Part shown: positions 1 to 6,977 of the stretch, piece by piece | How positions within the stretch are numbered: position 1 is the stretch's first letter | Layout of the letters: each line of letters starts with the position of its first letter | Origin: Butyrivibrio sp. | GTDB lineage: Bacteria > Bacillota > Clostridia > Lachnospirales > Lachnospiraceae | Direction: 5' to 3' | Assembly: GCF_015056685.1 (NCBI RefSeq) | Contig: NZ_SVFW01000079.1 | Coordinates: 1-10,961, forward strand | Length of the DNA: 10,961 nt | The notes under the pieces: generated by a model | The model's input: only the letters and a program-made list of their open reading frames with translations | What the model was told of the DNA's origin: nothing | Database searches by the model: none | Position numbers and translations under genes: made by a program

Positions 1-110
1 AAAAGGAAAAAGCCATATCCTTCATCCGAGACAAACAAGGCTCCGGTTCCCTTGTAATTGCATCAGAAGACACAACCAGACTCGATTTTGGCAGAATCAT
101 TACCTTATAA
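1..110 (+). CDS. 3' end of an unidentified protein gene (partial)
   Basis: An open frame enters from the left edge (codons in phase from base 3) and ends at TAA 108-110, giving the last 35 residues of a protein that starts outside the window. The tail is a mixed, mostly soluble-looking sequence ending in GRIITL. I do not recognise the family and see no motif, membrane segment or signal. Its reality is supported by the strong hairpin terminator that begins 10 bases after the stop. It is a separate transcription unit from the kinase operon that follows. Confidence 0.6.
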   Translation, partial: KEKAISFIRDKQGSGSLVIASEDTTRLDFGRIITL

Positions 111-119
111 ACAATTTAG

Positions 120-170
120 CCAATCAAAAGCTCCCCTCCCGGACCGCCCGTGAGGGGAGCTTTTGATTGG
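120..170 (+). terminator. Strong intrinsic terminator, possibly bidirectional
   Basis: A perfect 19-bp inverted repeat (left arm 120-138, right arm 152-170) has a 13-base loop. The GC-rich core CTCCCCTC/GAGGGGAG is flanked by AAAA on the left and TTTT on the right, inside the stem. The arrangement fits termination of the gene ending at 110, and by symmetry it could also stop transcription arriving from the right. There is no long U-run beyond the stem, so the U-tract is the TTTT at 161-164. Confidence 0.8.
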
Positions 171-198
171 TGTAAGAAACGCAATGATGATACGAGAA

Positions 199-227
199 TA
201 GACCATAAACCGTTTGTTTGGTATAAT
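199..227 (+). promoter_or_regulatory. Predicted sigma-A promoter of the signalling operon
   Basis: A -35-like TAGACC (199-204) is followed by a 17-base spacer and a perfect -10 TATAAT (222-227). TG one base upstream of the -10 makes it an extended -10 element, which can offset the imperfect -35. Transcription would start near 234, leaving about 60 bases of leader before the kinase start. Confidence 0.65.
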
Positions 228-285
228 AAAATAGAAGTGCTTATCGGTTGAATTAAGTGAGGATATGCGAGACGGCGGCTTTTAT

Positions 286-290
286 GGAGG
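286..290 (+). promoter_or_regulatory. Ribosome binding site fixing the kinase start at GTG 298
   Basis: GGAGG lies 7 bases upstream of GTG 298. The in-frame ATG at 265 has only a GAGG-like run two bases before it, which is too close for normal initiation. The GTG start also places the membrane segment immediately after Met-Lys-Lys, as expected for an N-terminal signal anchor. Confidence 0.7.
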
Positions 291-297
291 TAGTGGC

Positions 298-3111
298 GTG
301 AAAAAAACGCTGATCATTATTGTTGATCTTTTGATAATGGTATTGATACTTTTCTTCATAGTTCAGTATGCCAATACTAAGATGAAGGAAAGTAATAAGA
401 GAGTCGTCGAGGATTTTGAGAAGATGACGATCACTGCGGAACAGATCATTATGAATTACCTGGAGGACGAGCAGCATCTTTGCGATATTTGGGCGAACTA
501 TATTAATCGATCCGCTGAGGCGGGATCGCCAATGACCGGTGAGGAAGCAATTTCTTTTATCAGAAAGGCAAAGATATCTTCGAGTATTTATGGACATCTT
601 ATATTTCTTGATAAGACCTCTCAAAGTGGGATATCTACTAATGCGAGCTCAAAGGATGCAAATGATTATTCGGTTTCATACCGCAATCTTAACATTTTTG
701 ACAACATTGATGAGATAAGTAGAGAAGTTGGTAAGGTTAACTTAACAAGAGCGTATACTAATCCCCAGAATGGAGTGCAGTCAATGGCATTTCTTAATTA
801 CGTAAAAGTTCTGGATGAGTCAGATGGGCAGCTTTCAGAGGCAATTCTTATGCGCGTAGAGCCTGTCAGTATACTTGAGGATAAGCTTGTATTTCTTAAA
901 GGTGAGTATGAAAACGTAGAGATTTCTCTCATTAACAAGGAGGGAGAATATCTGGTCCATGGTAAATCGCTGAAAAATTCCAACTTTTTTGAATATTATA
1001 AATCCTATAACGAAGCAGACATTGCAGATTACAACGAAATGCGAGATAAGGTCACTTCGGAGACAGGAACCATGACAATGAAAAACTCAAAAGGAGAAGA
1101 ATGTTTAATATCCTACACTCCTTTGAAATCAATGAATACATGGTTTCTTTTGGCTTATATACCAACGGGTGAACTTAAGGCGGCAAATACAGTTGTTGAC
1201 TGGCTTTTGCTGGGAATGGTGACGCTTGGTCTTTTATCCCTCCTTATCTTCAATTACCTGATACTGATGCTCTATAACAAAAAGCTTGCGGAGGCTGCAG
1301 AGGCTGCTAATCTGGCAAATGAGGCAAAATCGCACTTCCTATCCACTATGTCTCATGATATCCGCACACCTATGAATGCGATTCTGGGACTTAATGAAAT
1401 GGTCCTTAGGGACAGTCACGAGGAAGAAATCGTGGCATATTCGGAAAGTATAAGGACAGCAGGAAAGACACTTATGGGCATTATCAATGATATCCTTGAT
1501 CTTTCCAAGATAGAAGCAGGGAAAATGGATATCATCGATGTTGATTACAGCTTTGTCTCAATGCTAAATGACCTTGTGAATATGGTTCAGGGAAAAGCGC
1601 GGGATAAGGGCCTTTCTTTTGACATTGAAGTTGATAGGGATATTCCGGCTATATTGCACGGAGATGAGATACGAATTAAACAGGTCATCACCAATATCCT
1701 TTCAAACGCTGTTAAATACACGAAAGAGGGTTCGATCACTTTTAAGGCGGGATTTAAGAAGATGGAAGAAAACCCCGATTCTGTAAAACTCATAATAAGT
1801 GTAAAAGACACAGGAATCGGGATAAAACCCAAAGATATGGACCGCTTGTTTGTTGCCTTTGAGCGTATCGATGAAAATAAGAACAGAAACATAGAAGGAA
1901 CCGGCCTTGGCATGAGTATAGCCCAGAGCTTTCTGCGAATGATGGGAAGCAGTATTGAGGTTGAAAGTCAATATGGCAAGGGGTCAACTTTCTCATTTGA
2001 ACTGGTGCAGGGAGTCAGGGACTGGAGTCCTATTGGCAACTATAAGGAGACCTTTAAACGTGCTGTTTCTGAGAGGGAAAGATATCGTGAAAGCTTTACA
2101 GCACCTGATGCCAGACTTTTGGTTGTTGATGACACAGAGGTCAATCTTTTAGTTTTAAAGAATCTGCTAAAACGTACTAAAATGCAGATAGATACGGCAA
2201 CAAGTGGAAATGAAGCAATAGCATTATATAAACGAAATAAGTACGATGCTATTTTTCTTGATTATATGATGCCTGAGAAGGATGGAATAGAGACTATTAC
2301 GGAGATGAAAGGAATCCAGGATTCGCCTAATACCCTGACGCCGATCATATGTCTTACCGCCAATGCTATTTCGGGTATGCGCGAAATGTACATAAACGCA
2401 GGCTTTGACGATTATATTACGAAGCCAATTGACCCGAAGAGGCTTGAGGTGCTGCTTTTTGAGTATCTGCCAAAAGAGAAGATTGCTCCTGCATCTGACG
2501 ATAGCAGCGATGGAGACTGTTTTATCCCGGATTTTGTTTGGAAGATCAGATCCATTGATGTAAATGCAGGAATCCTTCACTGCGGAAGCCAGAAATCTTA
2601 CATGGATACGTTAAAGACATATTTTGATTCCGGACAAAAAAATGCAGAAGAGATAGAAAAATACTGGAATGGAAAAGATATTAAGAATACTACTGTAAAA
2701 ATACATGCGCTTAAGAGCACCTCCCGTGTGATTGGTGCGATGGAGCTTGGAGATTTTGCGGCACGTCTTGAAAAGGCCGGAGAAGAAGGAGATGTCAAAA
2801 CTCTTGAAACGGATATAGAAAAACTTTTGATCATGTATCGTAATCTGCTTACAGAGATGGAAATGCTTGGAAGTATAGATGGGGGCGTGGAGGGCAGTGA
2901 CAAGCCTTTGATCTTAGAACAGGATATAAAAAAGACCTATGAAACTATTTCAAAGCTTTGCGAAGCTTTTGATTTTGACGGTGTGGTAGAAACTGTGAAA
3001 TCCCTTGAAAAGTACAGATTTCCGGAGAGTGAAGCTGCAAAATTTGAAACCATAAAAAAGGCTGTCGACAATTTTGATTATGATCTGATACCTAAAATCA
3101 TATCAGGCTAA
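298..3111 (+). CDS. Hybrid sensor histidine kinase (Cache-like sensor, HisKA, HATPase, REC, HPt)
   Basis: This is a 937-residue membrane kinase that probably starts the phosphorelay of this operon. From GTG 298: membrane segment about 4-24; an extracellular region about 30-298 that resembles a Cache/PAS-like sensor; second membrane segment about 302-326; HisKA with phospho-acceptor His353 in SHDIRTPMN; HATPase with N-box asparagines 466/470, G1 DTGIG 504-508 and G2 GTGLG 534-538; receiver about 604-725 with Asp611/Asp612, phospho-acceptor Asp655 in FLDYMMP and Lys709; HPt about 755-850 with His803 in HALKSTSRVIGA. A helical tail of about 65 residues follows. All catalytic residues are present, so the relay His353-Asp655-His803 should work. 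The next partner is plausibly the HD-GYP regulator two genes downstream. An alternative start is ATG 265 (948 residues). The ligand is unknown. Domain calls are strong; the Cache call is by overall pattern. Confidence 0.93.
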   Translation: MKKTLIIIVDLLIMVLILFFIVQYANTKMKESNKRVVEDFEKMTITAEQIIMNYLEDEQHLCDIWANYINRSAEAGSPMTGEEAISFIRKAKISSSIYGHLIFLDKTSQSGISTNASSKDANDYSVSYRNLNIFDNIDEISREVGKVNLTRAYTNPQNGVQSMAFLNYVKVLDESDGQLSEAILMRVEPVSILEDKLVFLKGEYENVEISLINKEGEYLVHGKSLKNSNFFEYYKSYNEADIADYNEMRDKVTSETGTMTMKNSKGEECLISYTPLKSMNTWFLLAYIPTGELKAANTVVDWLLLGMVTLGLLSLLIFNYLILMLYNKKLAEAAEAANLANEAKSHFLSTMSHDIRTPMNAILGLNEMVLRDSHEEEIVAYSESIRTAGKTLMGIINDILDLSKIEAGKMDIIDVDYSFVSMLNDLVNMVQGKARDKGLSFDIEVDRDIPAILHGDEIRIKQVITNILSNAVKYTKEGSITFKAGFKKMEENPDSVKLIISVKDTGIGIKPKDMDRLFVAFERIDENKNRNIEGTGLGMSIAQSFLRMMGSSIEVESQYGKGSTFSFELVQGVRDWSPIGNYKETFKRAVSERERYRESFTAPDARLLVVDDTEVNLLVLKNLLKRTKMQIDTATSGNEAIALYKRNKYDAIFLDYMMPEKDGIETITEMKGIQDSPNTLTPIICLTANAISGMREMYINAGFDDYITKPIDPKRLEVLLFEYLPKEKIAPASDDSSDGDCFIPDFVWKIRSIDVNAGILHCGSQKSYMDTLKTYFDSGQKNAEEIEKYWNGKDIKNTTVKIHALKSTSRVIGAMELGDFAARLEKAGEEGDVKTLETDIEKLLIMYRNLLTEMEMLGSIDGGVEGSDKPLILEQDIKKTYETISKLCEAFDFDGVVETVKSLEKYRFPESEAAKFETIKKAVDNFDYDLIPKIISG

Positions 3112-3151
3112 AGCAAAAGAGAAATTCTTTTGAATACTGAAAGGAGTCAGC

Positions 3152-4465
3152 ATGAAGATAAAAACAGTGAGAATGGCAAAAAGGATGCTGGGATTAACAT
3201 CGGCTTTAGCAATGGTGTTTTGCTTTACTGCCTGCGGACAAAAAGCGGAAGAAAGCACTGAGTTTAAACCTGCTTTGTCTTCTGAAATATCATGCCAGAT
3301 CAAGGTTGCAGGAGACTATTCAAATTTCGAATCCCTTGAGAGCGAGTTTGAACGCTTTTATGAGTACTATCCAAATGTCAGCCTCAATTACGTAAATCTT
3401 GATGACTATAGAAACACGATAACTAGCGCACTTATGAGCGATGAGGCTCCTGATATATATGTTACGGCTTCGTGGATGCTGGAAGATGATAAAATGGCTC
3501 CTGTTTTTGAAAATGCGGAGGTTCTGTCAGATCCTGCCCTTGATATCAATCTGGAATGCATTAGAAAAGGCGCAAGATGGACTTTGGAAAATGGGGATGT
3601 GGTTATGCTTCCTATATTCACCAGGTCCTATGGAATGCTTGTGAATATGGATCTTTTTGAAAAAAATGGTCTTGAAGTTCCTGAAAATTACAGTGACCTT
3701 GTGGATGCATGCGATAAGTTCAAGGCAGCAGGGTATGAAACACCTGTCATGGGAGCAAATGGTCTGACAGTTGCAGGAATGTACTATCCGTTTGCTTTTC
3801 CGCTCTTTTGTGATGAGGTCCTCAAAAAACCTGAATCTGTAGAACCACTTAATTCTATGGAAAAGTCAGCGGGTGAGATGATGCGCCCGGCCCTTGAAAA
3901 AATTAAAACTTTTGTTGATAAGGGATATATGGATCCTGAGCGGTGTTCAAATGAGATAGAGGATGATTACAATGCCGTTATCATGCGCTTTTTTGAGGGA
4001 GATGTCCCTATGATGCTAGGAAGCGGAGATATGGTTTCAGGAACCCAAAAGAGAGAGAGTAAGTCTGAAGCCTTTGTGGCAAACCCCTTTAAATATAAAT
4101 TCTATGTGGTACCAATTGGAGATGAGGGCGGATATTTCCTTGATTCTGTCAATCTGTTCTTCAGTGTAAATAAAAACAGCCCTAATCTGGACATGACCAA
4201 TGAATTTATCAGATTCATCATGAGAGAGAAAGAACTCGGTAATATGGCGGCAATCAAGAGACTTATCACTCCGACAAATGATTTTTCTTTGGATGAAGTT
4301 TACTCATCTCTTGAGGGATTTCCGGAGGATAGATACTTTAGCTATCAGGAGACAGGACTAAATGATGCTGTTAACAAGGAGTTCAGGGCAGCGGCATATA
4401 ATGTTGCAAATGGCATTATGACTGTAGATGAAGCTATAAGCGGGTACGGCAGTTTGTGGGAGTAA
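3152..4465 (+). CDS. Orphan ABC-type solute-binding lipoprotein (family 1, sugar-type)
   Basis: This 437-residue secreted binding protein has a basic N-terminus, a hydrophobic stretch (about 13-27) and a lipobox FTAC with the lipidated cysteine at 28. It should be anchored on the outer face of the membrane. The mature part has the pattern of family 1 extracellular solute-binding proteins: an APDIY segment after the first lobe, a mid-protein GMLVNMDLFEKNGLEVPENY segment, and a late segment resembling ligand-lobe closure. AAGGAG (3141-3146) sits 5 bases before the ATG. It lies 40 bases after the kinase and 25 bases before the response regulator, and no permease or ATPase is near it. I therefore infer that it presents a ligand, perhaps a sugar or oligosaccharide, to the Cache-type kinase rather than feeding an importer in this operon. 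It could still share a transporter encoded elsewhere. Ligand identity cannot be read from sequence. Confidence 0.88.
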   Translation: MKIKTVRMAKRMLGLTSALAMVFCFTACGQKAEESTEFKPALSSEISCQIKVAGDYSNFESLESEFERFYEYYPNVSLNYVNLDDYRNTITSALMSDEAPDIYVTASWMLEDDKMAPVFENAEVLSDPALDINLECIRKGARWTLENGDVVMLPIFTRSYGMLVNMDLFEKNGLEVPENYSDLVDACDKFKAAGYETPVMGANGLTVAGMYYPFAFPLFCDEVLKKPESVEPLNSMEKSAGEMMRPALEKIKTFVDKGYMDPERCSNEIEDDYNAVIMRFFEGDVPMMLGSGDMVSGTQKRESKSEAFVANPFKYKFYVVPIGDEGGYFLDSVNLFFSVNKNSPNLDMTNEFIRFIMREKELGNMAAIKRLITPTNDFSLDEVYSSLEGFPEDRYFSYQETGLNDAVNKEFRAAAYNVANGIMTVDEAISGYGSLWE

Positions 4466-4490
4466 CTGCTGCCTGCGGAAAGGAAATAGA

Positions 4491-5507
4491 ATGGAAGAGC
4501 GCGTAGTTGTTGTGGATGATGATGTGATCATATTGAAAAATGCGAACACGGTTCTTTCGGAAGCGGGGTTTAAGGTTACATGCCTAAAGAGCGGACGGCT
4601 TTTGCTGGATTATGTAAAAAAGAATGAGATAGATATGCTGCTTTTGGATATCAAGATGCCGGAGCTTGACGGCTTTGAGACCATGAGCCTTCTTAGAAAA
4701 TGGGAAAGAGAAAGCGGGGCAAAAGAAATACCTGTTATCTTTTTTACCGCAAATGATGATTGTGCATCGGAGACAGCAGGACTCTCATTGGGGGCTATGG
4801 ACTTTATAAGAAAGCCATTTGTTGCGGATGTTTTAACCCTTCGTGTAAGGCACCTTCTAGATCTTATCAGATTTCAGAATTATCTCCATGCAGAGGTAGA
4901 ACGCAAGACCAAGGAAATAGAAGGGCTCTCACTCCATGTGGTACATACCCTTGCAGATGCGATCGATGCCAAGGATGCCTATACAAAGGGCCATTCAGGA
5001 AGAGTTGCCGAGTATGCAAGAGAAATAGCAAAAAGAGCCGGTTATTCTTTTGACAGGCAGGAAGAAATATACATGATGGGGCTTCTTCACGATGTAGGTA
5101 AGATCGGCGTGCCTGACGCGGTGATCAATAAACCGGGGAAGCTTACAGACGAGGAGTTTGAAAAAATAAAGACACATCCCGAAAGGGGCGCAAGGATCCT
5201 TCAGAATATTGAAGAAATGCCAAAGCTCGCCATAGGAGCAAGGTGGCACCATGAGCGCTACGACGGAAAAGGCTATCCGGACGGATTATCTGGCGAGGAG
5301 ATTCCGGAAGAGGCCAGGATCATAGCTGTTGCTGATGCCTATGATGCAATGACCAGTAACAGAAGCTACAGAGGCATTATCCCTCAGGATGTGGTCAAAG
5401 GAGAGTTTGAGAAAGGCTTAGGAACTCAGTTTGATCCGCATTTTGCGGCTATTATGCTTGAAATAATAAATGAAGACGTGGACTACAAACTTCATGAGGG
5501 AACATAA
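4491..5507 (+). CDS. Response regulator with HD-GYP domain (c-di-GMP phosphodiesterase)
   Basis: This 338-residue cytoplasmic protein probably hydrolyses cyclic-di-GMP under phosphorylation control. The N-terminal receiver (about 4-122) has acidic residues 9-11, phospho-acceptor Asp53 in LLLDIKMP, and Lys108 in RKPF. A helical linker (about 123-150) leads to the HD-GYP domain (about 150-335). Every metal-site landmark is present: His168 (GHSGRV), His200-Asp201 (HDVGK), His229 (HPERGA), His253-His254 with the GYP triad 261-263, and Asp282 (VADAYDAMTS). The domain therefore looks catalytically intact, unlike degenerate HD-GYP proteins. There is no DNA-binding domain, so the operon's output is enzymatic and not transcriptional. 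AAGGA at 4479-4483 serves ATG 4491. As the last gene of the operon and its only stand-alone receiver, it is the natural target of the kinase HPt; that link is inferred. No terminator follows it. Confidence 0.92.
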   Translation: MEERVVVVDDDVIILKNANTVLSEAGFKVTCLKSGRLLLDYVKKNEIDMLLLDIKMPELDGFETMSLLRKWERESGAKEIPVIFFTANDDCASETAGLSLGAMDFIRKPFVADVLTLRVRHLLDLIRFQNYLHAEVERKTKEIEGLSLHVVHTLADAIDAKDAYTKGHSGRVAEYAREIAKRAGYSFDRQEEIYMMGLLHDVGKIGVPDAVINKPGKLTDEEFEKIKTHPERGARILQNIEEMPKLAIGARWHHERYDGKGYPDGLSGEEIPEEARIIAVADAYDAMTSNRSYRGIIPQDVVKGEFEKGLGTQFDPHFAAIMLEIINEDVDYKLHEGT

Positions 5508-5521
5508 GAGGGATAAATCTA

Positions 5522-5550
5522 TTGACAAAAAAAATTAATGCTTTTATACT
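5522..5550 (+). promoter_or_regulatory. Consensus sigma-A promoter of the T-box/trpXYZ operon
   Basis: A perfect -35 TTGACA (5522-5527), a 17-base spacer and a -10 TATACT (5545-5550) together make a near-ideal housekeeping promoter. Its -35 begins 15 bases after the stop of the HD-GYP gene. The start site is expected near 5557, just ahead of Stem I of the T-box leader. A strong constitutive promoter fits control by leader attenuation. Confidence 0.88.
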
Positions 5551-5556
5551 TTAACT

Positions 5557-5838
5557 TAATAAACCGTTGCGGGAGAGTAAGTAACCGATATGTGAGCATC
5601 ACAGCTAGTCGCAGATGGTGAGAGTGCGATATGTAGCATAACGGCGAATGGACTTCCAAGGGCAAACAGAAAAGGGTTATACCTTAGTATGGGCGACGGG
5701 GCAGGACTCCCCGTAATAAAAGGTCAGCATATGTATGTATGCGTTAAGAGGGCGTCTATGACGTCAAGCAGGGTGGCACCGCAGATGATTATTTTATCTG
5801 TCCCGGCATTTTAACAATGCAGGGGGCAGATTTTTTTT
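5557..5838 (+). promoter_or_regulatory. T-box riboswitch, tRNA-Trp specific
   Basis: This untranslated leader has the full T-box plan. Stem I: lower helix AAGT (5579-5582) with ACTT, helix CCG (5585-5587) with CGG (5642-5644) above the specifier loop, and an apical stem TCGCA/TGCGA (5609-5613/5625-5629) around a GATGGTGAGAG loop. The specifier is UGG (5649-5651) in GAA-UGG-A, the Trp codon followed by the usual purine. Next come a hairpin ACGGGG/CCCCGT (5696-5701/5709-5714) and a Stem III-like hairpin (5751-5765). The T-box sequence AGGGTGGCACCGCAG starts at 5770. Its bulge reads UGGC (5774-5777), which pairs with an acceptor end GCCA, i.e. discriminator G as in tRNA-Trp. Uncharged tRNA-Trp should stabilise the antiterminator (GGG 5771-5773 with CCC 5802-5804; CAGAT 5782-5786 with ATCTG 5796-5800), so the operon is expressed when tryptophan is scarce. 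The call is firm; small helix boundaries are by eye. Confidence 0.95.
5796..5838 (+). terminator. T-box regulated intrinsic terminator
   Basis: ATCTG-TCCC (5796-5804) pairs with GGGG-CAGAT (5823-5831), and an upper helix GCATT/AATGC (5806-5810/5816-5820) caps the stem. Eight T's (5831-5838) follow. The left arm is the same segment that the antiterminator uses, so the two structures exclude each other. This forms when tRNA-Trp is charged and blocks the transporter genes. It may also stop transcripts running on from the upstream signalling operon. Confidence 0.92.
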
Positions 5839-5857
5839 GCTTTAAGAAATCTGCTCC
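5823..5857 (+). other. Possible post-terminator hairpin (fourth complementary segment)
   Basis: The terminator right arm plus U-tract (5823-5836) can pair with 5844-5857, whose core is AAATCTGCTCC, giving about 14 pairs including G-U wobbles and a 7-base loop. It can only form in full-length, antiterminated RNA, where the terminator right arm is free. It ends 13 bases before the AAAGGAG ribosome site (5871-5877). It may be a side effect of sequence repetition or may stabilise the read-through transcript; function is not shown. Confidence 0.45.
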
Positions 5858-5884
5858 GAAACAAAAAACCAAAGGAGAAAAGAT

Positions 5885-6955
5885 ATGAAAAAAGCACAGA
5901 TCACAAAGAAACTAATGTCAATTGGAATGGCCGCAGCTATCGGCCTTGTAGCAGCAGGGTGCGGCTCTTTTAGCGCCGGCACCACAGGAACTAGTGACCA
6001 GGCAGGTACAGGAGCTAAAGAGTACAAGATCGGCATATGCAATTATGTTGATGATGCTTCTCTTAATCAGATCGTAGATAACATTCAGAGTGAGCTAAGT
6101 GCCATAGCAGAGAAGGAAGGCGTTACATTTAATATCAAATATGACAATTGTAATGCAGATGCAAACGTCCTTAATCAGATTGTGGCTAATTTCCAGGCTG
6201 ATGATGTAGACCTGATGATAGGTGTAGCTACACCTGTTGCAATGGCTATGCAGGGAGCAACTGATGGTAAGGATACACCTGTTGTGTTTTCTGCAGTATC
6301 TGATCCTATTTCAACAGGGCTTGTAGCTTCTATGGATGCTCCCGGAGCAAATGTTACAGGTACATCAGATATGCTCAATACAGAGGCAATCATGAATATG
6401 ATCCTGGCAGCAGATCCTGATATTTCAAAGGTTGGTCTTTTATATGATGCAGGTCAGGATGCATCCACAACAGCCATCAAAGATGCCAGGGAATTTCTTG
6501 AAGCACATAATATCGAAGTCGTTGAACAGACAGGAACAAATGTGGAAGAGGTTACTCTTGCAGCCAATGCACTGGTTTCTGCCGGAGTAGAAGCAATTTT
6601 CACACCAACAGACAATACTATTATGACAGCTGAGCTTTCAATCTACGAGATCTTCCGCGAGGCAGGTATTCCTCACTACTGCGGAGCTGACTCTTTTGCA
6701 CTTAACGGAGCTTTCCTTGGATTTGGTGTTAACTATGCTGACCTTGGAAAAGAGACTGCTGATATGGCAGCTGACATTCTGCTAAATGCAAAGGATCCCG
6801 GCAGCGTTGCTGTGAAGACTTTTGACAATGGTATTGTAACGCTCAATGAAGAAATGATGGAGGCTCTTGGTATGGACATGGAGAGCGCAGAAAAAGCTTT
6901 TGGAGCCTATGCTTCATCAATCCAGACCATCAAGACCGCTGAGAGTTTTGAATAA
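5885..6955 (+). CDS. trpX: Tryptophan ABC importer, substrate-binding lipoprotein (TrpX-like)
   Basis: This 356-residue lipoprotein captures the substrate outside the cell for the importer encoded by the next two genes. It has a basic start, a hydrophobic segment (about 10-25) and a lipobox AAGC with Cys26, then a Gly/Ser/Thr-rich tether to about residue 45. The mature domain has the pattern of the ABC_sub_bind family (periplasmic-binding-like fold): VANFQADDVDLMIGVATPVA, then VVFSAVSDPISTGLV, then KVGLLYDAGQDAS. This family pairs with LivH-like permeases, and in Firmicutes it has been assigned to tryptophan/aromatic amino acid uptake (trpXYZ) when under a Trp T-box, as here. AAAGGAG (5871-5877) lies 7 bases before the ATG. 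Tryptophan as substrate is inferred from the leader's UGG specifier; related aromatic compounds are possible. Confidence 0.88.
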   Translation: MKKAQITKKLMSIGMAAAIGLVAAGCGSFSAGTTGTSDQAGTGAKEYKIGICNYVDDASLNQIVDNIQSELSAIAEKEGVTFNIKYDNCNADANVLNQIVANFQADDVDLMIGVATPVAMAMQGATDGKDTPVVFSAVSDPISTGLVASMDAPGANVTGTSDMLNTEAIMNMILAADPDISKVGLLYDAGQDASTTAIKDAREFLEAHNIEVVEQTGTNVEEVTLAANALVSAGVEAIFTPTDNTIMTAELSIYEIFREAGIPHYCGADSFALNGAFLGFGVNYADLGKETADMAADILLNAKDPGSVAVKTFDNGIVTLNEEMMEALGMDMESAEKAFGAYASSIQTIKTAESFE

Positions 6956-6977
6956 TTATTTATAGAGGTTAAAAGAA

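Noticed and set aside
3115..3131. Short AAAAGA/TCTTTT hairpin between kinase and binding-protein genes
   Set aside because: Six A-T-dominated pairs with no U-tract; likely chance in AT-rich spacer, and the genes look co-transcribed.
3152..4465. Reading the binding lipoprotein as part of a sugar ABC transporter operon
   Set aside because: No permease or ATPase lies on either side in this operon; the ABC genes at 6978-8649 belong to a separate T-box unit with its own binding protein of a different family.
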